DNA of 64,000 bases from the NCBI GenBank assembly GCA_017467625.1, contig JAFUSN010000003.1:259995-323994 (forward strand), given 5' to 3'. The translations under genes and the position numbers were made by a program. The stretch is from RGIG1681 sp017467625. Lineage in GTDB: Bacteria > Bacillota > Clostridia > Christensenellales > UBA1242. Shown here piece after piece: positions 27,001 to 29,898 of the stretch (positions are counted from its first letter, which is position 1; every line of letters begins with the position of its first letter). The notes under the pieces are model-generated. The model had not been told where the DNA came from, did not search any database, and saw only the letters and a list, made by a program, of their open reading frames with translations.

Positions 27001-27781
27001 CCAGCATGAAGTTCAAGAAAGAGGCGCTATTTTGGGAAATCCAGACTGGAATGTTCCATGGAGAGGATATCAAGGATATTCATATTACGATAATGCAACT
27101 GCATTCATTAGTGCCAGCTTAACCACTCCAACATATAAATCTGACGCATTCTCTGCTGCTGACTTCTCTGATGGTGCAGCTAGCAATCCAACACTTGTTA
27201 ATATTTATAAAGCTCAACAACAAGAGGGTGGAAACAATCCTTTTGCAGTAAATTTATTTGTAAGCTTAGTTGGAACCTACCTAATGATTGAAGCTAATGA
27301 TTTTTCAGGAACATCTAGTTCGAAAGGAAATGGAACTGAAATAAATCAAATTACATCGACAATTTATATCAATTCATATCAACTTCCAAAACACGATGGC
27401 AGTGATTCAAATATGGGATATCAAGTTGGAGAGTCTCGTGCAGACTTTTCTAAAGAAGGTGGAAATATTAGAAATCGCTCAGTGTCATTTAACTACTCAC
27501 TCAACCAATTCTACACAATAACCCTTGTCGATATTGCATCTTCATTATTAGTACCTTGGCCACTTTCAGTACTTGTTAAACAGCAATATCATACAAATGA
27601 TTCAGCTGATGCAAATGCTCAAGCACTAGCTTCGCTCATTCCAATTCCTGGTCTTGATAGCTATGTTGCTTCATTACTAAGAACTGATTTCAGCGCCAGT
27701 GTGACAAAACTTGTTAAATCTTTAATGAGCGAAGGTGCTGTATGTATCTATGGCTTGAATTGCAACATAAGAATAGCATAG
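2..27781 (+). CDS. Giant repetitive surface/secreted-type protein (left giant), 5'-partial
   Basis: The frame is open from base 2 to the TAG at 27779-27781, more than 9,250 codons, and no stop lies upstream in the window. The gene therefore starts outside; the TTG at 26 is not a credible start. The protein is rich in Tyr, Asn, Ser, Thr and Ile and poor in Cys, and is mostly beta in character. In order it has a Tyr-rich hairpin region (about nt 780-6700), a helical island (about 9240-9980), a long stretch of divergent B-repeat-like modules (about 10,700-19,350), further beta regions, and a separate C-terminal domain (from about 26,280) with an HEILH motif. Module ends resemble InlB B-repeats: a G-Y-x-F-x-G-W/L-Y core followed by A-x-F-S. 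Such proteins are usually exported adhesins, which is inference here because the signal peptide is not in view. No LPXTG motif or C-terminal membrane anchor is seen; the last residues include CIYGLNC. A strong terminator follows. Confidence 0.9.
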   Translation: MLNSSENLLSDVKYQKIKVSSDGSTNMLANGNVTDGQVVFAGLNFGESVLLSKQFIEDDENVVEYNFYGQYVSDLTIGNISVSSIKNTVAKKEYLTGTIITSATGYKIYMKPDDVSFVYANTSFYIDGNRVFDQDKNEFFNFTVEPVYKTFDLIGISIMGTRYDSESSLVVGVKAYDGRRDYPIVDPTELGISYEVIKSVNSFVDSLGYVTTTAYVSVVLPADISLQKYNVITNNFTTASIYENNNSSYNQILALSTNVNGIQKNEYYYLTESEINSRFITTLSGGILIYNNVVYSYSVKNFNADKTYYHYNSSESDDILIRVTDSTQTKYILLKLEKIHYSTDSSAVNYLQTGASSAESNYKLICEGFETKAGADAALSAHNAKQNVDYAYLIYNGYIYFSYNQENSLSSTEEANFGVMPTTTISTGITAKQDFTTGYSNVINFSDTSSKIVKNQAITEGITTYPFSGSYDKWNISADILDKYFYTVEMKYSPEISEAEQEFILESKYSEHVLDEYNDGNGPFYTIIMNNQPYYIVSSESNSRYEIYMTYDYTKSTQKFNTRIGIFAKSGDKQIFTHSNDENDQDDVTEHTIFDSYKSVELLLQDGKPNKIKFTRECAKYNEQELYLNNDIKEFYATFTCFGEPIDLEKEFGIVRHEIKNEKLVLTRKSVKIGETIYYIDLNSRFLFTDFKCVTELNTSDKIVFSYNDSNELKIEFTNTFTTYIEFSYNGKTYRIINSSLDFYELSDATGGYVPVTSITYYDVKIDMSTGSFSCKFGSDLKTKVSTSHSITLEKGENNIVDSLKKLTDEKIIGKNNKVTRDSSEYVIGAYGLIKATKYFGGRTNTSIISVAYPTEMQLLAFQIGEEYYYLNQVQDGTTTKFELYANAYFHINETTSAKEKVYVDKFTNEAKLNDSAFIRSSIVYYFNSNEFKTINVPGVPGNSIDVFDLYTDMVASTVNLYSNEDTHGVLLRINSKYYYATNGSGSNTDSTLQYKSRQYLYNTSNEIVASGNDSNRQIYKIYQINKHNNEFLLRLNIQLGAKLTHDDLNLTANNIHFPINTYSGLKSTDWFDIDENKGEEFQYNAKESSIYAFYDVEAVRVLSGGSFVTKYYLTTPIASETTFNGTSILVYNYFISNLNELFGIQVIRGSQIAQNRDFYSSYYSILGGNLDLNKYYYVKELSEPADIEIFQEASAQKNSKVPYLLENYIDADGNEHTDKVYTKTKLISQPQFRDQSNAVITSLPPVKNGEISNILEQTDNEKISFTLGAPSGTLYTSTGAEYNFTNAETTTGRSYAIVSNINQGDDNTQDPLTAYGFDQGNFILETNQNDTFVKNNVYYHINIDETDYWLGIMLSYTLYICQSGANRPTAVEMYVDQIGNCYVVSRTERNAVYLKQLVTSKDEPIMFKDLYTSISDDTASTLNKNYLFGTYTDENNIFECESKYYILINGIYYTYNKDNGKFETTTPPHNFEANKIEVSEKQDIGVVYKNSNDNKFYYCLPNGKVYTTNNFTTRFTLNKYYYSNGSIHYNSGYKRDDYNQDQANGLQLFTLTNYTYDPESRQLFDGSGNFSGLFVQSASVMNLVDGESVSAIRVVYDYFTEQYYFFNQNQGLIYNEKNLMEKDSIEYKESNGSYGYLQNGICNNINFYYVSQEDKFIFRPSTKYYTFVNYSITAYFENIGSTTADDVKWIQSSAYPLYENGSNKSLIQAITMHSDTEITYWKEPTFKNQLSRNVNTKYIDVGTSSQYVISKNPSSSSRVITLLGKRKVIDNNENTLDYSSYSMLIPTVKESPILDINTAYFDVDYTSKDNITEGFPGVKLLDGIPYVNPMFVFNVYHKQGTPAYIDLAFLVNNGYYVEIINNIRQDGNSKLTTDFTTINFKSTAENLSTGDYVDKLYYIVDNTKYEPILAYRKVTPAEQLTAVTFTTYYNKYRDDSSSYKSIYIPNFEYINLTSDEKSMYYGLVKDGDFYYQLNTTALKFNDIAINDGDDSETLYFDDATIFDNDKVVYSDIVYRFINGNFSPLTANECAIWETSTVAIKDIPYLDVHTYKQDNNTGLIYLSSDVVNSDVNTICNGLTGIDTNITTANSNDVNYDNVIVAGITNAYKVSTNEISSFGDNLYGYWLDKSIHLLDITKSQNTFLKCGSESVVLTASPLISFDGEIYYKLKEWKVYVRENSERIRELGNDYINDLIGTYRNNAICIFSSDVSGYYLFLPVYEKVYTMSMATEVISGSLNVGGSISIKSSENSVDIDEENYQENLYFIDPIPGYDSTINISSYIFFTGNFNDGNPIFAPLNLDNNNLVMRSPNANNSIAIISFIDSGKANVFVYKIKQQNEVLSEGEPCFIEITNTNGMYRFSYNRNGYALSNANVLYTNRPFVQTTYTDKNGQSRIGYTYAPSTLNSSISTYNARITNVLTYTYKYTKDGTEHNVMLLNNNFYTVPESIISSIGLNEPGDGTTELEIDRDNILSLLDSSIAKLVIKKFNVAQNSKDDSVNGYYSNTEKNLSTGELYADENGNIHTTLQYKTNYYYRDSEILLEAIPNSGYRFENWYFARFDETYGWTVSDKTVLDELNNSYVDEIIKTEFATNSAATTYKLDYKGHYPSGEQYDLTYTISRYDSDIVFSNNMQKVPNSVKSNYYGIFANLGTSRSHPNFVRVYQIENNPSALYYDEHGAIPVQLSDFTIQLNSFEELWSHNYIGYMNFYDAIKITYQYDSDGNINERWTRVGTGDSYTVSTTKFTFNGETIYPVYTYNTTTLNYDIAYYRSNESGNFYVDENNALHIYKLHSNVRVVAKFIETYKAFIFNETEDESGISIEAIYYYNEDESKTVIRTSANGSNLTALDTPLKTAAVSKNYFGATDTSETYPFNVTKDSSATPAKTLFDNVNNKDTSFYEALYSKNDRDRFESIAGVNNFTGSFERNAYAMLRNGKDNQQSLSLKNYYFDVGTTLFLLIRLQAEKQITIHSLGLNQNYTLNFVMEPNSDVVKSLKGSDNIEYVYYVLKVTFDRNMEQTDGITTNAGNENPEYVLHPDRSKNLSIDVLSGNNLSFYDSLYDLYFGLSASKDSDINLSQNNYLNFNIDSNEYKVKIAFNKALNYTYANAFSYSKTMAESLYNQMLMHDNSLITRLVSTWSTIEDKTIVKTFNKNTFIFDFNDYLDESSTTTEVYKAIKSYFIEAFNKVYLAQESNNANYNFTKSISTLEILLNELFKKIDNSINVNVINSPKFDDLYYYMTVTGKIHVGTVFVDYIVAVMNDDLGAYTKSIIQSLKYETFDKLSDFITRVNQVIYSAIYKRDAFKIKYAKLSESYSKIYNMNNSHASADSNTEEELSSIPTIFNSIKKYQGNIYDDGGNWRSGNVYKFGGPFRSGILNYINLSSVNVYTVSVSTTVIDSITTKSENNDGQEIETLSVDKFISSSNNFDENPYYALANSIYTAGGVATSLGKLTYIGSAHQIDLAGPNVVTYVDGYNKVNRFETKFEDSQNENLYAESTNSTGFNNSSYGDMTFAEYSIVLWEGLDVDESKGIKDFTIFNNTDQSEEYDVYIRDNEYYIYSSDHKTVYIVSGTTVDSSTLFDDIVNYITNAYTFSGWYVQTQNNDNNIWSNFELFSTSLHRPFISAITTNINIVAVFSALTNVKISYNPNELNVSFASSLDSRGMLTQTNYITSEYYSISGWFNFVSDVLVQVSPVGGFRLGGKDGLYSVISSSNSTLAKFDLNSTSNPFGFMKYTSGSLVNVRNSQISLTEVNYFDVNLANYMKKCGKFVSNNNIKAESILDIFLESEFVVLTYFKVDDYFGIRTSDSGDDGYQTRVILYEEEIANPSNRTTLLMTKLGNTTNSLQYEVEPQRDNANNEIICRAVDGSTSLEFYGYFDRDKYTGSSATHRLIACVNTPNKSSQEYNAWMINGTNNGYPEVSNGYTIEGHPISGAKAEQEIKFFFNDESINNDYLLSSDNHVIHLHARKATKSALTIQEEFWAVNNGSLQKEETVTHSIPISFVYNIKYMEDGTLNGNFVYNQISPKTYEFTTEANDGTASGFIARAIINETYRYVYDGANYYMFVGFKVSTNHNEVISTQMMYTFNEAPDGTLTAIYIKILPIEINITSGGDYNITISCDAFTNVYRDISVSEIGIATNNYEEIENTFNFVLYGSRVEIRPIASANYELSYAAATKGGVNDPSVSVNSPNKVISNYNEKYTFSYGFSTTNIITIKQYLLSSTSQSSLASLYTDEYFTFLSKDELTNDQIINYISDINNKTTLNIANGGDFYIYFLINSSKSITGIYSNGKLLLSASDVSLIDSQDVGDGYSIKKIKYSSYNDSFVSGDISLDIRFSTIVSLRTEIVGIGLKSGSYPYETVFDESIYQDGRYIVASLGDENLYLTPSTNVTNGVEIAAGDNVNFNLNVLYNSKYSFVYYYYYAKYQLPEEKDGYYEIKIGNHTYLLKKTSNNTIEEPLYIGSTDATGQLVLLESGLYAKPELYVEGSTKYAMLETKIGNTPIASLIVDANMLSNMINDNLTIYAKFSEITTVNISKNITIHTDDLSYYDNLSTRNEFFNFFNAKIKYTNASRTVIEETLTYDIFEHSYKTITIAKDSEITITPYISSHVVNRYIPADVLEVKAGGTTRHNANLESNNFVIQTKIPTLISYTILDMTLNFLSSYTVTIERTINGQKLNSQVSSLTTPTQLMPLINVSSVTEYSNIKGTSFTETVFLSTHNSYTKVNDLSFVRNYQNDYATLTYPINGTPINYTTQTVSTSINLPSDTQIENLLFDGWYLNGILYSTKDTIKLPINEVSTDGLILIYQTNGEQKTIVQLVELTFDSTNNRYKFEYNSSTYYIDLTDNLENFTGSIVNESNAFNYIYIPSDNITLTAAYSTYTKVSYQTNPTTETGDNLVQATLTGNLLGIVSNNSSITSEVGSYSLVYDEIDVTNRYENIFTSKLSSSKEYLGEYRLISTIDSYLIDNYHAAYVLSGSNLLITAGHLIGYRVIGYQYTGRRITVSSRINASGEIIYSYGITPFTTPISIESVSENNSMGYLTIGNNELFTDITITVLYEKVYEVSTVVSTIGEYDDDKIATAAPGGSIEISSYNSNNDIDVSDGTFYSDTYDVIRIKCIPNEGYTFVGLYLNGKYLGANELTFDTYNYEKIIDIIPDNLGFAENNRQSIVFEARFAKNVDFSIRIEINNSSSVKEIFDRYGITKENHSTGLNINVKLQSIYDSISYGSSTDEFNMESATDLQTNVWETPITKVKQGHAYDSSLEYFTDPNGENIYTYSPADSANWTTLQTATEGNALYVRDNRYLIMNFTVAYGTYVQLSVPETDNNQIRLSSGTSIYYKGWHLYRPSLHEHPVITDNNMLEFFATHDYYSSTMEFVAVFNTDSSSHSTDTHAIAEFIDETSNTLLRTMNPDNIDISNYNNGILTISGNNYLFTGWWNRILDSSRPTTDILISNNFLEYINKDLPRVNNLIAKFVKINPISITLPTPQSGYITTNLTYRYFYTATSVTDNRVQIVTSDSDERFKLTFNVPVDTYLSSTKTYAYSGHYYTINNSGTRNNYASYTIPTEQRLNNTIGTRYSPNVVYYAVQNSTIYYLDLVNRKAYTEVYVDGNSIAFRNEYTEITFTASSVKFGTIERSIETGQYVIIENNIHFLAYDKLYADLFYVNESSLANYRVSNSIVIHNENNANISIGLSTFESVKKAGYNYNVESDYDHLSIINGGHTISYIVTTVEDDGHYGSIYDNTAGGSISSIKIRTTGGTNSTSQYIYSATYPILEITLAPNVNYTFVGLYINDKYVQNSYNNLNLIIDLSLYDTDLVIDARFSKNISIEYRLSVGRNDSRAYIYDDLKIINNELALSGTISNVYNSINATFGDDIEFGSSIVFSDIDIKQSAEALSYIITVPYGTRLTFSTERTTIHSQLGAEYKFNGWYVFENGIITTNTPVTSSPTFTVYAVNDSDGNSLSFVADYEIDANTPGSLSEISNIELYTSTSTTPLTFSEIEFNSRYKRNNPNASIVTIEGKKYLFTGWWQVIRDDYKIFVSNIVNATSLPNRRIGRYVELTDITIKFSEKSAISIEANLHQAFSYIQSTTLSSSMLNARIDSESNTFVVTTTINSALTNVRVKAHNSYYFRNTEPNEYGNYPYDITSIYLDRIDDEFVISTNIAEIADVYMRYSKIYSGDDEFAYNVEHEIQEDKLVVFVQNNANSFKVSIVAQNISKTEANSKATASSMIYIASTNIHSPSLSQIQSLESSVKTVYINGQTVFILNNTIYESLEAYKTYYDLSKQIIPNLTGYSIVTLSGTYYLTNSNTFVDNDNNLIDNSIVFGASDAVIVMDYTVNSSNPYTLYVYSSVSSKYRLIEPIGANNVVCQIRNTETNENLTLPISFNAPDKFYSVYTKLNISLVKEYRKESFVGFKILYDNGKSILYDAKTYGYSFSIVVTESITIIAQFEDAVNTQDHTNYDETTVPDINYGSSVVFGDGDESQDEYPVTLYTAQEGYYIQLITIYTVDINGDQVIYQFDFDLKTNLFNPNGNIPSGISVVGDDESKVQDSFGQFFYKSVKVAAPENATVETLTYKIYTLNITITQNEVGSWPQITMLYPHDYLQNNIYNTPRYVQYQGIINNDTLLEYIKNNLLDGTRDYELGTGFNFSNTLVTAGTSSRFIDGFYTMSIDNASNYVSNVLPKLDGNTSDVDASGKFTKYFIQISTNSPVSYSLRYNFQTQGKIRVYVHPYYYDTNESTNYNPNLEQSLILPSVDEREFVTNSIHVGNKEDINGNIQLDDSITYELNKNDYEHRGNTGSSEIKGVWYYEISYYFSDPLSLYFDSQYLSFDKFYYYDTNNNKQYLSRSYYEEEYKVNNMNPLTLKTNNSSLTMSYDEYLKILAVTRKDVDPKLITSESMINSLTPDESVLVLHCDAKEDIKSTILKFDFNQPTINLSFRMNDDTYTSTVDASYSNGNQKTVTLSADNGKEYSITIQSYELNESYYMRLIYSKELIANNANFTINLKNFIPKDQYKGTVLNSENSKIKIFETDTATYKFNNAYCTNTTQTININNEIDQSPKISFVLGDTFSDSNEINIETRLMNKILLANDKSNAGLINISISKPDKSINDNPVIISNETTTDYANYVLAYAETNSVVRVFAEHPNRYMFNSNLTSSLSSIIDVIEGRSTSYSYNETWATQTISTMKSIATLTTSPSTVNQQYTYVPNSNAAFLVDYYGCDSEIQPTKIVGIIAPGNASSFIPSGDDSIITTISSYESGFNFIIEITKLESETSVSYKQQINGEYYSATQVIEENGKLYTTNKDDSKVAIYSIPKFENTTIKMFLNDPQVKQYILLVSANLNKTLIRTGIFYQMILPELETSVEIDYVTERTIDEYDVAEYSSTSVLYTLNTSASFTTAGSYDPNETYFQASTKTAPVHGMTLDYLGKTYYIVGNSTYESITLDNGEISTPLSTPINTSLNALKLLPHYEYDNYYVVALRLGYYYSHVSLENRTFYYGYKNTSSEEPKFYEIINGNFVEKSSVLSPNSDLSISFFEDDVLYTLLIDKVKVIKRDMITINSESLSISIKADIYNSEYKEYTRSLTGELVQLDESNSSNNNDIFLKLIQERELEVRSLVYNDQKYYINNEFQTLVIYKEIELMNEVTEFTYEIDPSNDKFIIIHDSDDNTNTVETQLEKQMLTSVQYQKQNYFVYENKLYISYPYNEESVVDFEYNIYPVKITYNNFDYIRETASADETITYVSQVNNNRITYNTRTQLVTNEVDDITDSAEISKVKYVYIDNNEIETSLVVNKASSELSLNSRLSIEHPSSKSTNLTLKSITASAPQGYIIKGFVVASNYELASANSLWISYRVDEGAQLFGLQGEDYYSRFKYYNLYQIAYDDLSSNSDMPSASNATITMNNNEVTVELNLDMKLFGEYQVYAIYSPIIYEINYNLINIHEIINSDTDGTEYAYKDNFIETYYSNKIFEQDPTVGYVKGQVIVSNGRDTSLRVYSNAGSKYVGHSVAKDSPSTTIETFYAGSAEELEDAQLTILSNDIYNSSYSIIAPDSSVEVDDTRLNVYGSVNKANHIKIQDITNNVKLYLFFNSITYALDIQITESENGVYFNNNYESDYYLSYSQELTRTENFNHTNEIIKSDDNIKNIQTIYQNGNLLSQEEDKTLFDDNKGYYRISDELYKNISSTDPLVYTIFDNYGNLITTQEKLNSTDSSTISKYNNYIEKITPTPILSKTIDFEMSRKVGFLVYNSTSEYGNRSYFVPSLYVLYSSSNTVPQSLSLVPNGPFEYYVDKNGNYYVQRTINMYYIKRVSAEGSIDNPYLDPTISVEGYGNGNTISTSVYFRAIPYTAYEIYAEYGDEFVENEINKSKGLQIYQSKNIDKTITEDVVSFSLDRSVRTTISTNVAGESITANNTYIYSIFNLNKSANSNEYTYIDGYVNHVPIDEIELHTIGTFTYLTHKTPLEKNGRTYYLAVSATPKEIGTDGDDWWINYTTSYIDRILSYYNDDKNNVVYKEQYEKYAKTLIFGTDFDTALANKSVYNISSLNVNNYLSDYTKYIDIFNDGQYRVSLKKNLFTLNIDEYSFDSSAFSNNITEIRSAESIIGNAGKYTASMTFKTVTINGEIKYNIMIRIKIGYNSTGSLPIVSIEGHNNVSDTTNYNLNFVGQSSSYDRLIKYSDNNSVTETVSGTDTIYKPINLIEKVGTKYKPDAAAEKITDTYFSDKSTSEGYFQNIYTSAMHSDESSRIPNLNLKIQLIYSHQIKAIDATVAINTNNNVEFGYDYKKSAQSIDLINKTQNELWYKTFDSKATNEITSSSLLYSNVLLSQKAKEAQLNEKKTSVSEAKISGWMIEHYYVYLIKDAYHIMNLLHEILHYLTDEAKNEAEATRAMNYQLYILNYDPEMYNEQDYVFSDSYSETERKYSELYSFIESNISNMRRNNRSKYENLYNDLPSPNSLNTSTQGVSNASYMKVRKIDIFSSYKRGVDVNFIQNYFTQNDLVITSLAQKEKFQHEVQERGAILGNPDWNVPWRGYQGYSYYDNATAFISASLTTPTYKSDAFSAADFSDGAASNPTLVNIYKAQQQEGGNNPFAVNLFVSLVGTYLMIEANDFSGTSSSKGNGTEINQITSTIYINSYQLPKHDGSDSNMGYQVGESRADFSKEGGNIRNRSVSFNYSLNQFYTITLVDIASSLLVPWPLSVLVKQQYHTNDSADANAQALASLIPIPGLDSYVASLLRTDFSASVTKLVKSLMSEGAVCIYGLNCNIRIA
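780..6700 (+). repeat. Tyr-rich hairpin repeats in the left giant
   Basis: About 20 short units of the form x-(K/E)-x-Y-Y-(Y/I/F)-x-N, then a few polar residues and another Y or F, recur every 60-150 residues. Examples are NEYYYLTESE, EEYYYLNQVQ, SKYYYATNGSG, NKYYYSNGSIHY, NKFYYCLPNGKVY and EQYYFFNQNQ. They look like beta-hairpins and are too irregular for a strict tandem array. They recall the aromatic pairs of cell-wall-binding repeats, but the Gly-Trp signature of choline- or glucan-binding repeats is absent, so no ligand is assigned. Confidence 0.5.
9240..9980 (+). other. Helical island in the left giant
   Basis: About 245 residues with a helical rather than beta character, for example KTMAESLYNQMLMHDN, LEILLNELFKKIDN, KLSDFITRVNQVIYSAIYK and YAKLSESYSKIYNMNN. 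They sit between Tyr/Asn-rich beta stretches. No family is recognised. Position and composition suggest a separately folded insert or a stalk break. Confidence 0.45.
15157..18240 (+). repeat. Two tandem paralogous blocks in the left giant
   Basis: Block 1 (about 15157-16440) and block 2 (about 17147-18240) have the same order of landmarks. Each begins with a short V-S-T-V or I-V-T-T-V segment and a Gly-rich GGSI motif. Each then has YTFVGLYLNGKY or YTFVGLYINDKY, an ARFAKN or ARFSKN boundary, a D-x-Y-G or YIYDDL stretch, a GW(H/Y)(L/V) core, YLFTGWWNRILD or YLFTGWWQVIRDD, and a closing AKFVK or IKFSEK. The starts are about 1,990 bp apart. The copies are diverged at the protein level, so the duplication is old. 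The cores match the B-repeat pattern only loosely. Confidence 0.7.
15727..15880 (+). repeat. 'YDSS.TYY' module, also present in the right giant
   Basis: The residues KVKQGHAYDSSLEYFTD, a short turn, NWTTLQTATEGNALYVRD form a module of about 50 residues. It recurs twice in tandem in the right-hand giant at about 56770-57080 (KVATGDRYDSSLTYYVD and KVKDGDAYNSAATYYLD). Similar short 'G-x-Y-D-x-S-x-T-Y-Y' units are known from phage tail and Firmicutes surface proteins. Its presence in both giants argues for a shared pool of exchangeable parts. Confidence 0.65.
26280..27781 (+). other. C-terminal domain of the left giant, with HEILH motif
   Basis: The last 500 residues differ from the repetitive body. 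A helical part (about 26440-26830) contains HIMNLLHEILHYLTDE followed by NEAEATRAMNYQ; HEILH is encoded at 26579-26593. HExxH followed by a downstream Glu on a second helix is the layout of gluzincin-type zinc peptidases, but no known peptidase family is recognised and the match may be chance. A Ser/Ala/Gly-rich region follows, then a weakly hydrophobic SSLLVPWPLSVLV segment, and the end carries a closely spaced Cys pair (CIYGLNC). Confidence 0.4.
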
Positions 27782-27795
27782 TGATGAGCCTTAAT

Positions 27796-27830
27796 AAAAA
27801 ACCAATCTTTTGATTGGTTTTTTGTTTTTT
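27796..27830 (+). terminator. Rho-independent terminator of the left giant
   Basis: Perfect 12-bp stem AAAAAACCAATC / GATTGGTTTTTT (27796-27807 with 27812-27823), a TTTT loop, then a further T-run. It starts 14 nt after the TAG stop of the left giant, so it ends that transcript and isolates the next gene. Confidence 0.92.
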
Positions 27831-27843
27831 TATTATTATTTAT

Positions 27844-27871
27844 TTGTAATTAATTTTAAAATTGTTATAAT
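27844..27871 (+). promoter_or_regulatory. Extended -10 promoter of the gene at 27878 (leaderless)
   Basis: TGTTATAAT (TG at 27863-27864, TATAAT at 27866-27871) is preceded after a 16-bp spacer by TTGTAA (27844-27849), a 4/6 match to the -35 consensus. The ATG at 27878 follows the -10 by only 6 nt, so transcription should start at or next to the A of the ATG. The AAGG at 27873-27876 is 1 nt from the ATG, too close to act as a Shine-Dalgarno site. Confidence 0.7.
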
Positions 27872-27877
27872 TAAGGT

Positions 27878-29872
27878 ATGAGAAAATCTATTAATAGCAT
27901 AATTTTAAAATATCTTTGTTTTGTGGCAATATTTATGTTTTCTGTGGCGTGGAGCTTTTCTAGTATTTTTTTTAAGAGAGAAGCCTACGCTGAAGAAATA
28001 GCTGGTCACAGCATTTTTATTGCGTCACCAACCTACTCTGTTTTTTGTAATTCAAAAGTTTTTTTTATTGATGATTATGATTCATTACTAAAAATTTATG
28101 ACACAGTTGAAAATAAATTTTTAACTGACATAAACTCTTCTGTTGATTTGTCAGAATATGGTGAATTTTTAGATGGATATTACCAAAATGAAAACTTATT
28201 CCTTCTTTCTGAAATGCATAAAATAGTTATCATAAATTTAAATTCTCTTGAGGTAATTAATATTGATCTTGATGAAACCGAATTATATACTAATTTTTCA
28301 GTTTCAATGATAACAGATTCCTCCTCAAATTTATATTATGTTATATCGCTTGTCACTCAAAATCTTGAACAAACAAGCACACTCAAAATAGTTGTTTTAA
28401 ATAATAACTTTTCAGTTGAAAATACATCTTCTCTTCTTTTGAATTCAACAACTGATCAAATGAATGAGTTAAAGTCATCACTAATTAAATTTTTTGTGAA
28501 AAATTCAATTAATGCCAATGAATTAGATTTTGTATTTATTTATGGTACAACTTATACAAAGAATTTAAATACAATAACTATTTCCTCATTACTTTCAGGT
28601 GATATCACAATTAGTGACATTGGAAATTATGCATTTAATGGGTTTTTGAGTGATTTTGAAAGTGATCAGATATCTATTTCGAATGTTCAATTTATAAATA
28701 TTTCAAACACTGATTATTTACTTGTAACCTACCTTAATTCAGATTCACAGCGCCTATATAAGTATAATGATAGTCCTGCATTTGGCGATTATGAAAGTTT
28801 TGCTAAATATTTTGATAATGAAAAAGCTTTAGCATCTGAAAATTATGTAACATATGCAATTGGACAAGAAATAAATTATATTACATTTACTTTTGATGGT
28901 GAAACAGTAATAGTTTTAGATGACGACAATAACAAAATTAAAAATCCTGATATAAAATTAACATATTATTCAACTGATAACTTTATTTATTTGCAAACAA
29001 CTACTGAAACAACTATTCTATCATCTCCTTGGTCATTTGAACCAATTAAACTTATTCCAGAAAACAGTGATATAGTTTGTGTTGCATCAGCTAAAATTGA
29101 CAATCAGGGCGAAAATATGCTAATAGAGGACTTTTATTATTGCTTATATACATTTGAAGGCCATAATTATTTAGGTTATGTTAAAGCGGCTAATGTTGCC
29201 GCAAAAACAATAATTCCACTATCATCTTATCGTTATTCAATATGCCGAGTTAACCCAAATTCAAATCTGTATTCCCTTCCAACTAAATCAACAGGAAATT
29301 TGGGAGAACTTGATTCATATATCATACAAACAATAACAGATAATTCAAGAATAAAAATTCTTGATGTATTATGTGGTTATGAATCAGATGGTGCTGTTAT
29401 GTTAAAAGTCCAAGTAAACGAATCTGCAATTGGATATATTGAAAAAGTTGTTATAATTGATCCAAACGATAAGGTTAATTTCATTATAACAAATGCATCA
29501 ATCAAAGAGGATAACACAATTGTTTATTTTGAACCAAACAAAAATTCTGAAGTTTGGGGATCTCTTAAAAAAGATTATAGAATCAGAATTAACGGCGCAC
29601 GTGATACAAAGTCTGGATTCACATCAATAAGTTTTAATGATGAATACGGTAATAAATTTTCCGGTTACATCATAACAGATGCAATTGGTGCGGATAGCTG
29701 GTCTGCCCTTCAAATTGTCGGATTAATTTTAATTGCAATTAATATTGGACTCCTAATTTTAATCTTAAGATTTAGAAAACAGTACATTGGTAATGATGGT
29801 CAAATTTATGTAAAGCACAAAAAACCAAATTATGTTGAAAACTCTGATCTAGAAAACGATCAAAATAAATAA
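27878..29872 (+). CDS. Secreted, C-terminally membrane-anchored protein with SH3-like repeats
   Basis: A 664-residue protein not recognised as a named family. Residues 1-38 form a signal peptide: basic start MRKS, hydrophobic core about 12-32, and AYA before Glu39 as a likely cleavage site. The body (about 40-430) is beta-rich with short repeated segments such as KIVIINLNSLEVINI, in the style of a propeller, but no blade motif is certain. Two similar segments of about 75 residues (about 440-525 and 530-605: NLYSLPTKS, RIKILDV, then IVYFEPNKNSEVWGSL, YRIRING) look like bacterial SH3-type domains, which often bind cell wall. A membrane helix (LQIVGLILIAINIGLLILIL, near 608-631) and a short basic tail of about 33 residues close the chain. 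The expected topology is outside, with a C-terminal anchor. It has its own promoter, begins 96 bp after the left giant, and ends at a terminator shared with the convergent Nudix gene. A cell-wall or accessory role next to the giants is inference. Confidence 0.85.
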   Translation: MRKSINSIILKYLCFVAIFMFSVAWSFSSIFFKREAYAEEIAGHSIFIASPTYSVFCNSKVFFIDDYDSLLKIYDTVENKFLTDINSSVDLSEYGEFLDGYYQNENLFLLSEMHKIVIINLNSLEVINIDLDETELYTNFSVSMITDSSSNLYYVISLVTQNLEQTSTLKIVVLNNNFSVENTSSLLLNSTTDQMNELKSSLIKFFVKNSINANELDFVFIYGTTYTKNLNTITISSLLSGDITISDIGNYAFNGFLSDFESDQISISNVQFINISNTDYLLVTYLNSDSQRLYKYNDSPAFGDYESFAKYFDNEKALASENYVTYAIGQEINYITFTFDGETVIVLDDDNNKIKNPDIKLTYYSTDNFIYLQTTTETTILSSPWSFEPIKLIPENSDIVCVASAKIDNQGENMLIEDFYYCLYTFEGHNYLGYVKAANVAAKTIIPLSSYRYSICRVNPNSNLYSLPTKSTGNLGELDSYIIQTITDNSRIKILDVLCGYESDGAVMLKVQVNESAIGYIEKVVIIDPNDKVNFIITNASIKEDNTIVYFEPNKNSEVWGSLKKDYRIRINGARDTKSGFTSISFNDEYGNKFSGYIITDAIGADSWSALQIVGLILIAINIGLLILILRFRKQYIGNDGQIYVKHKKPNYVENSDLENDQNK

Positions 29873-29898
29873 AAAAATGAGGGCTAACCCTCATTTTT
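29873..29898. terminator. Bidirectional terminator between convergent genes
   Basis: Perfect 11-bp stem AAAAATGAGGG / CCCTCATTTTT (29873-29883 with 29888-29898) and loop CTAA. It has A-runs on the left and T-runs on the right, so it works in both directions. It starts one base after the TAA of the membrane-protein gene, and the Nudix gene's TAG stop is part of its loop. Confidence 0.92.
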
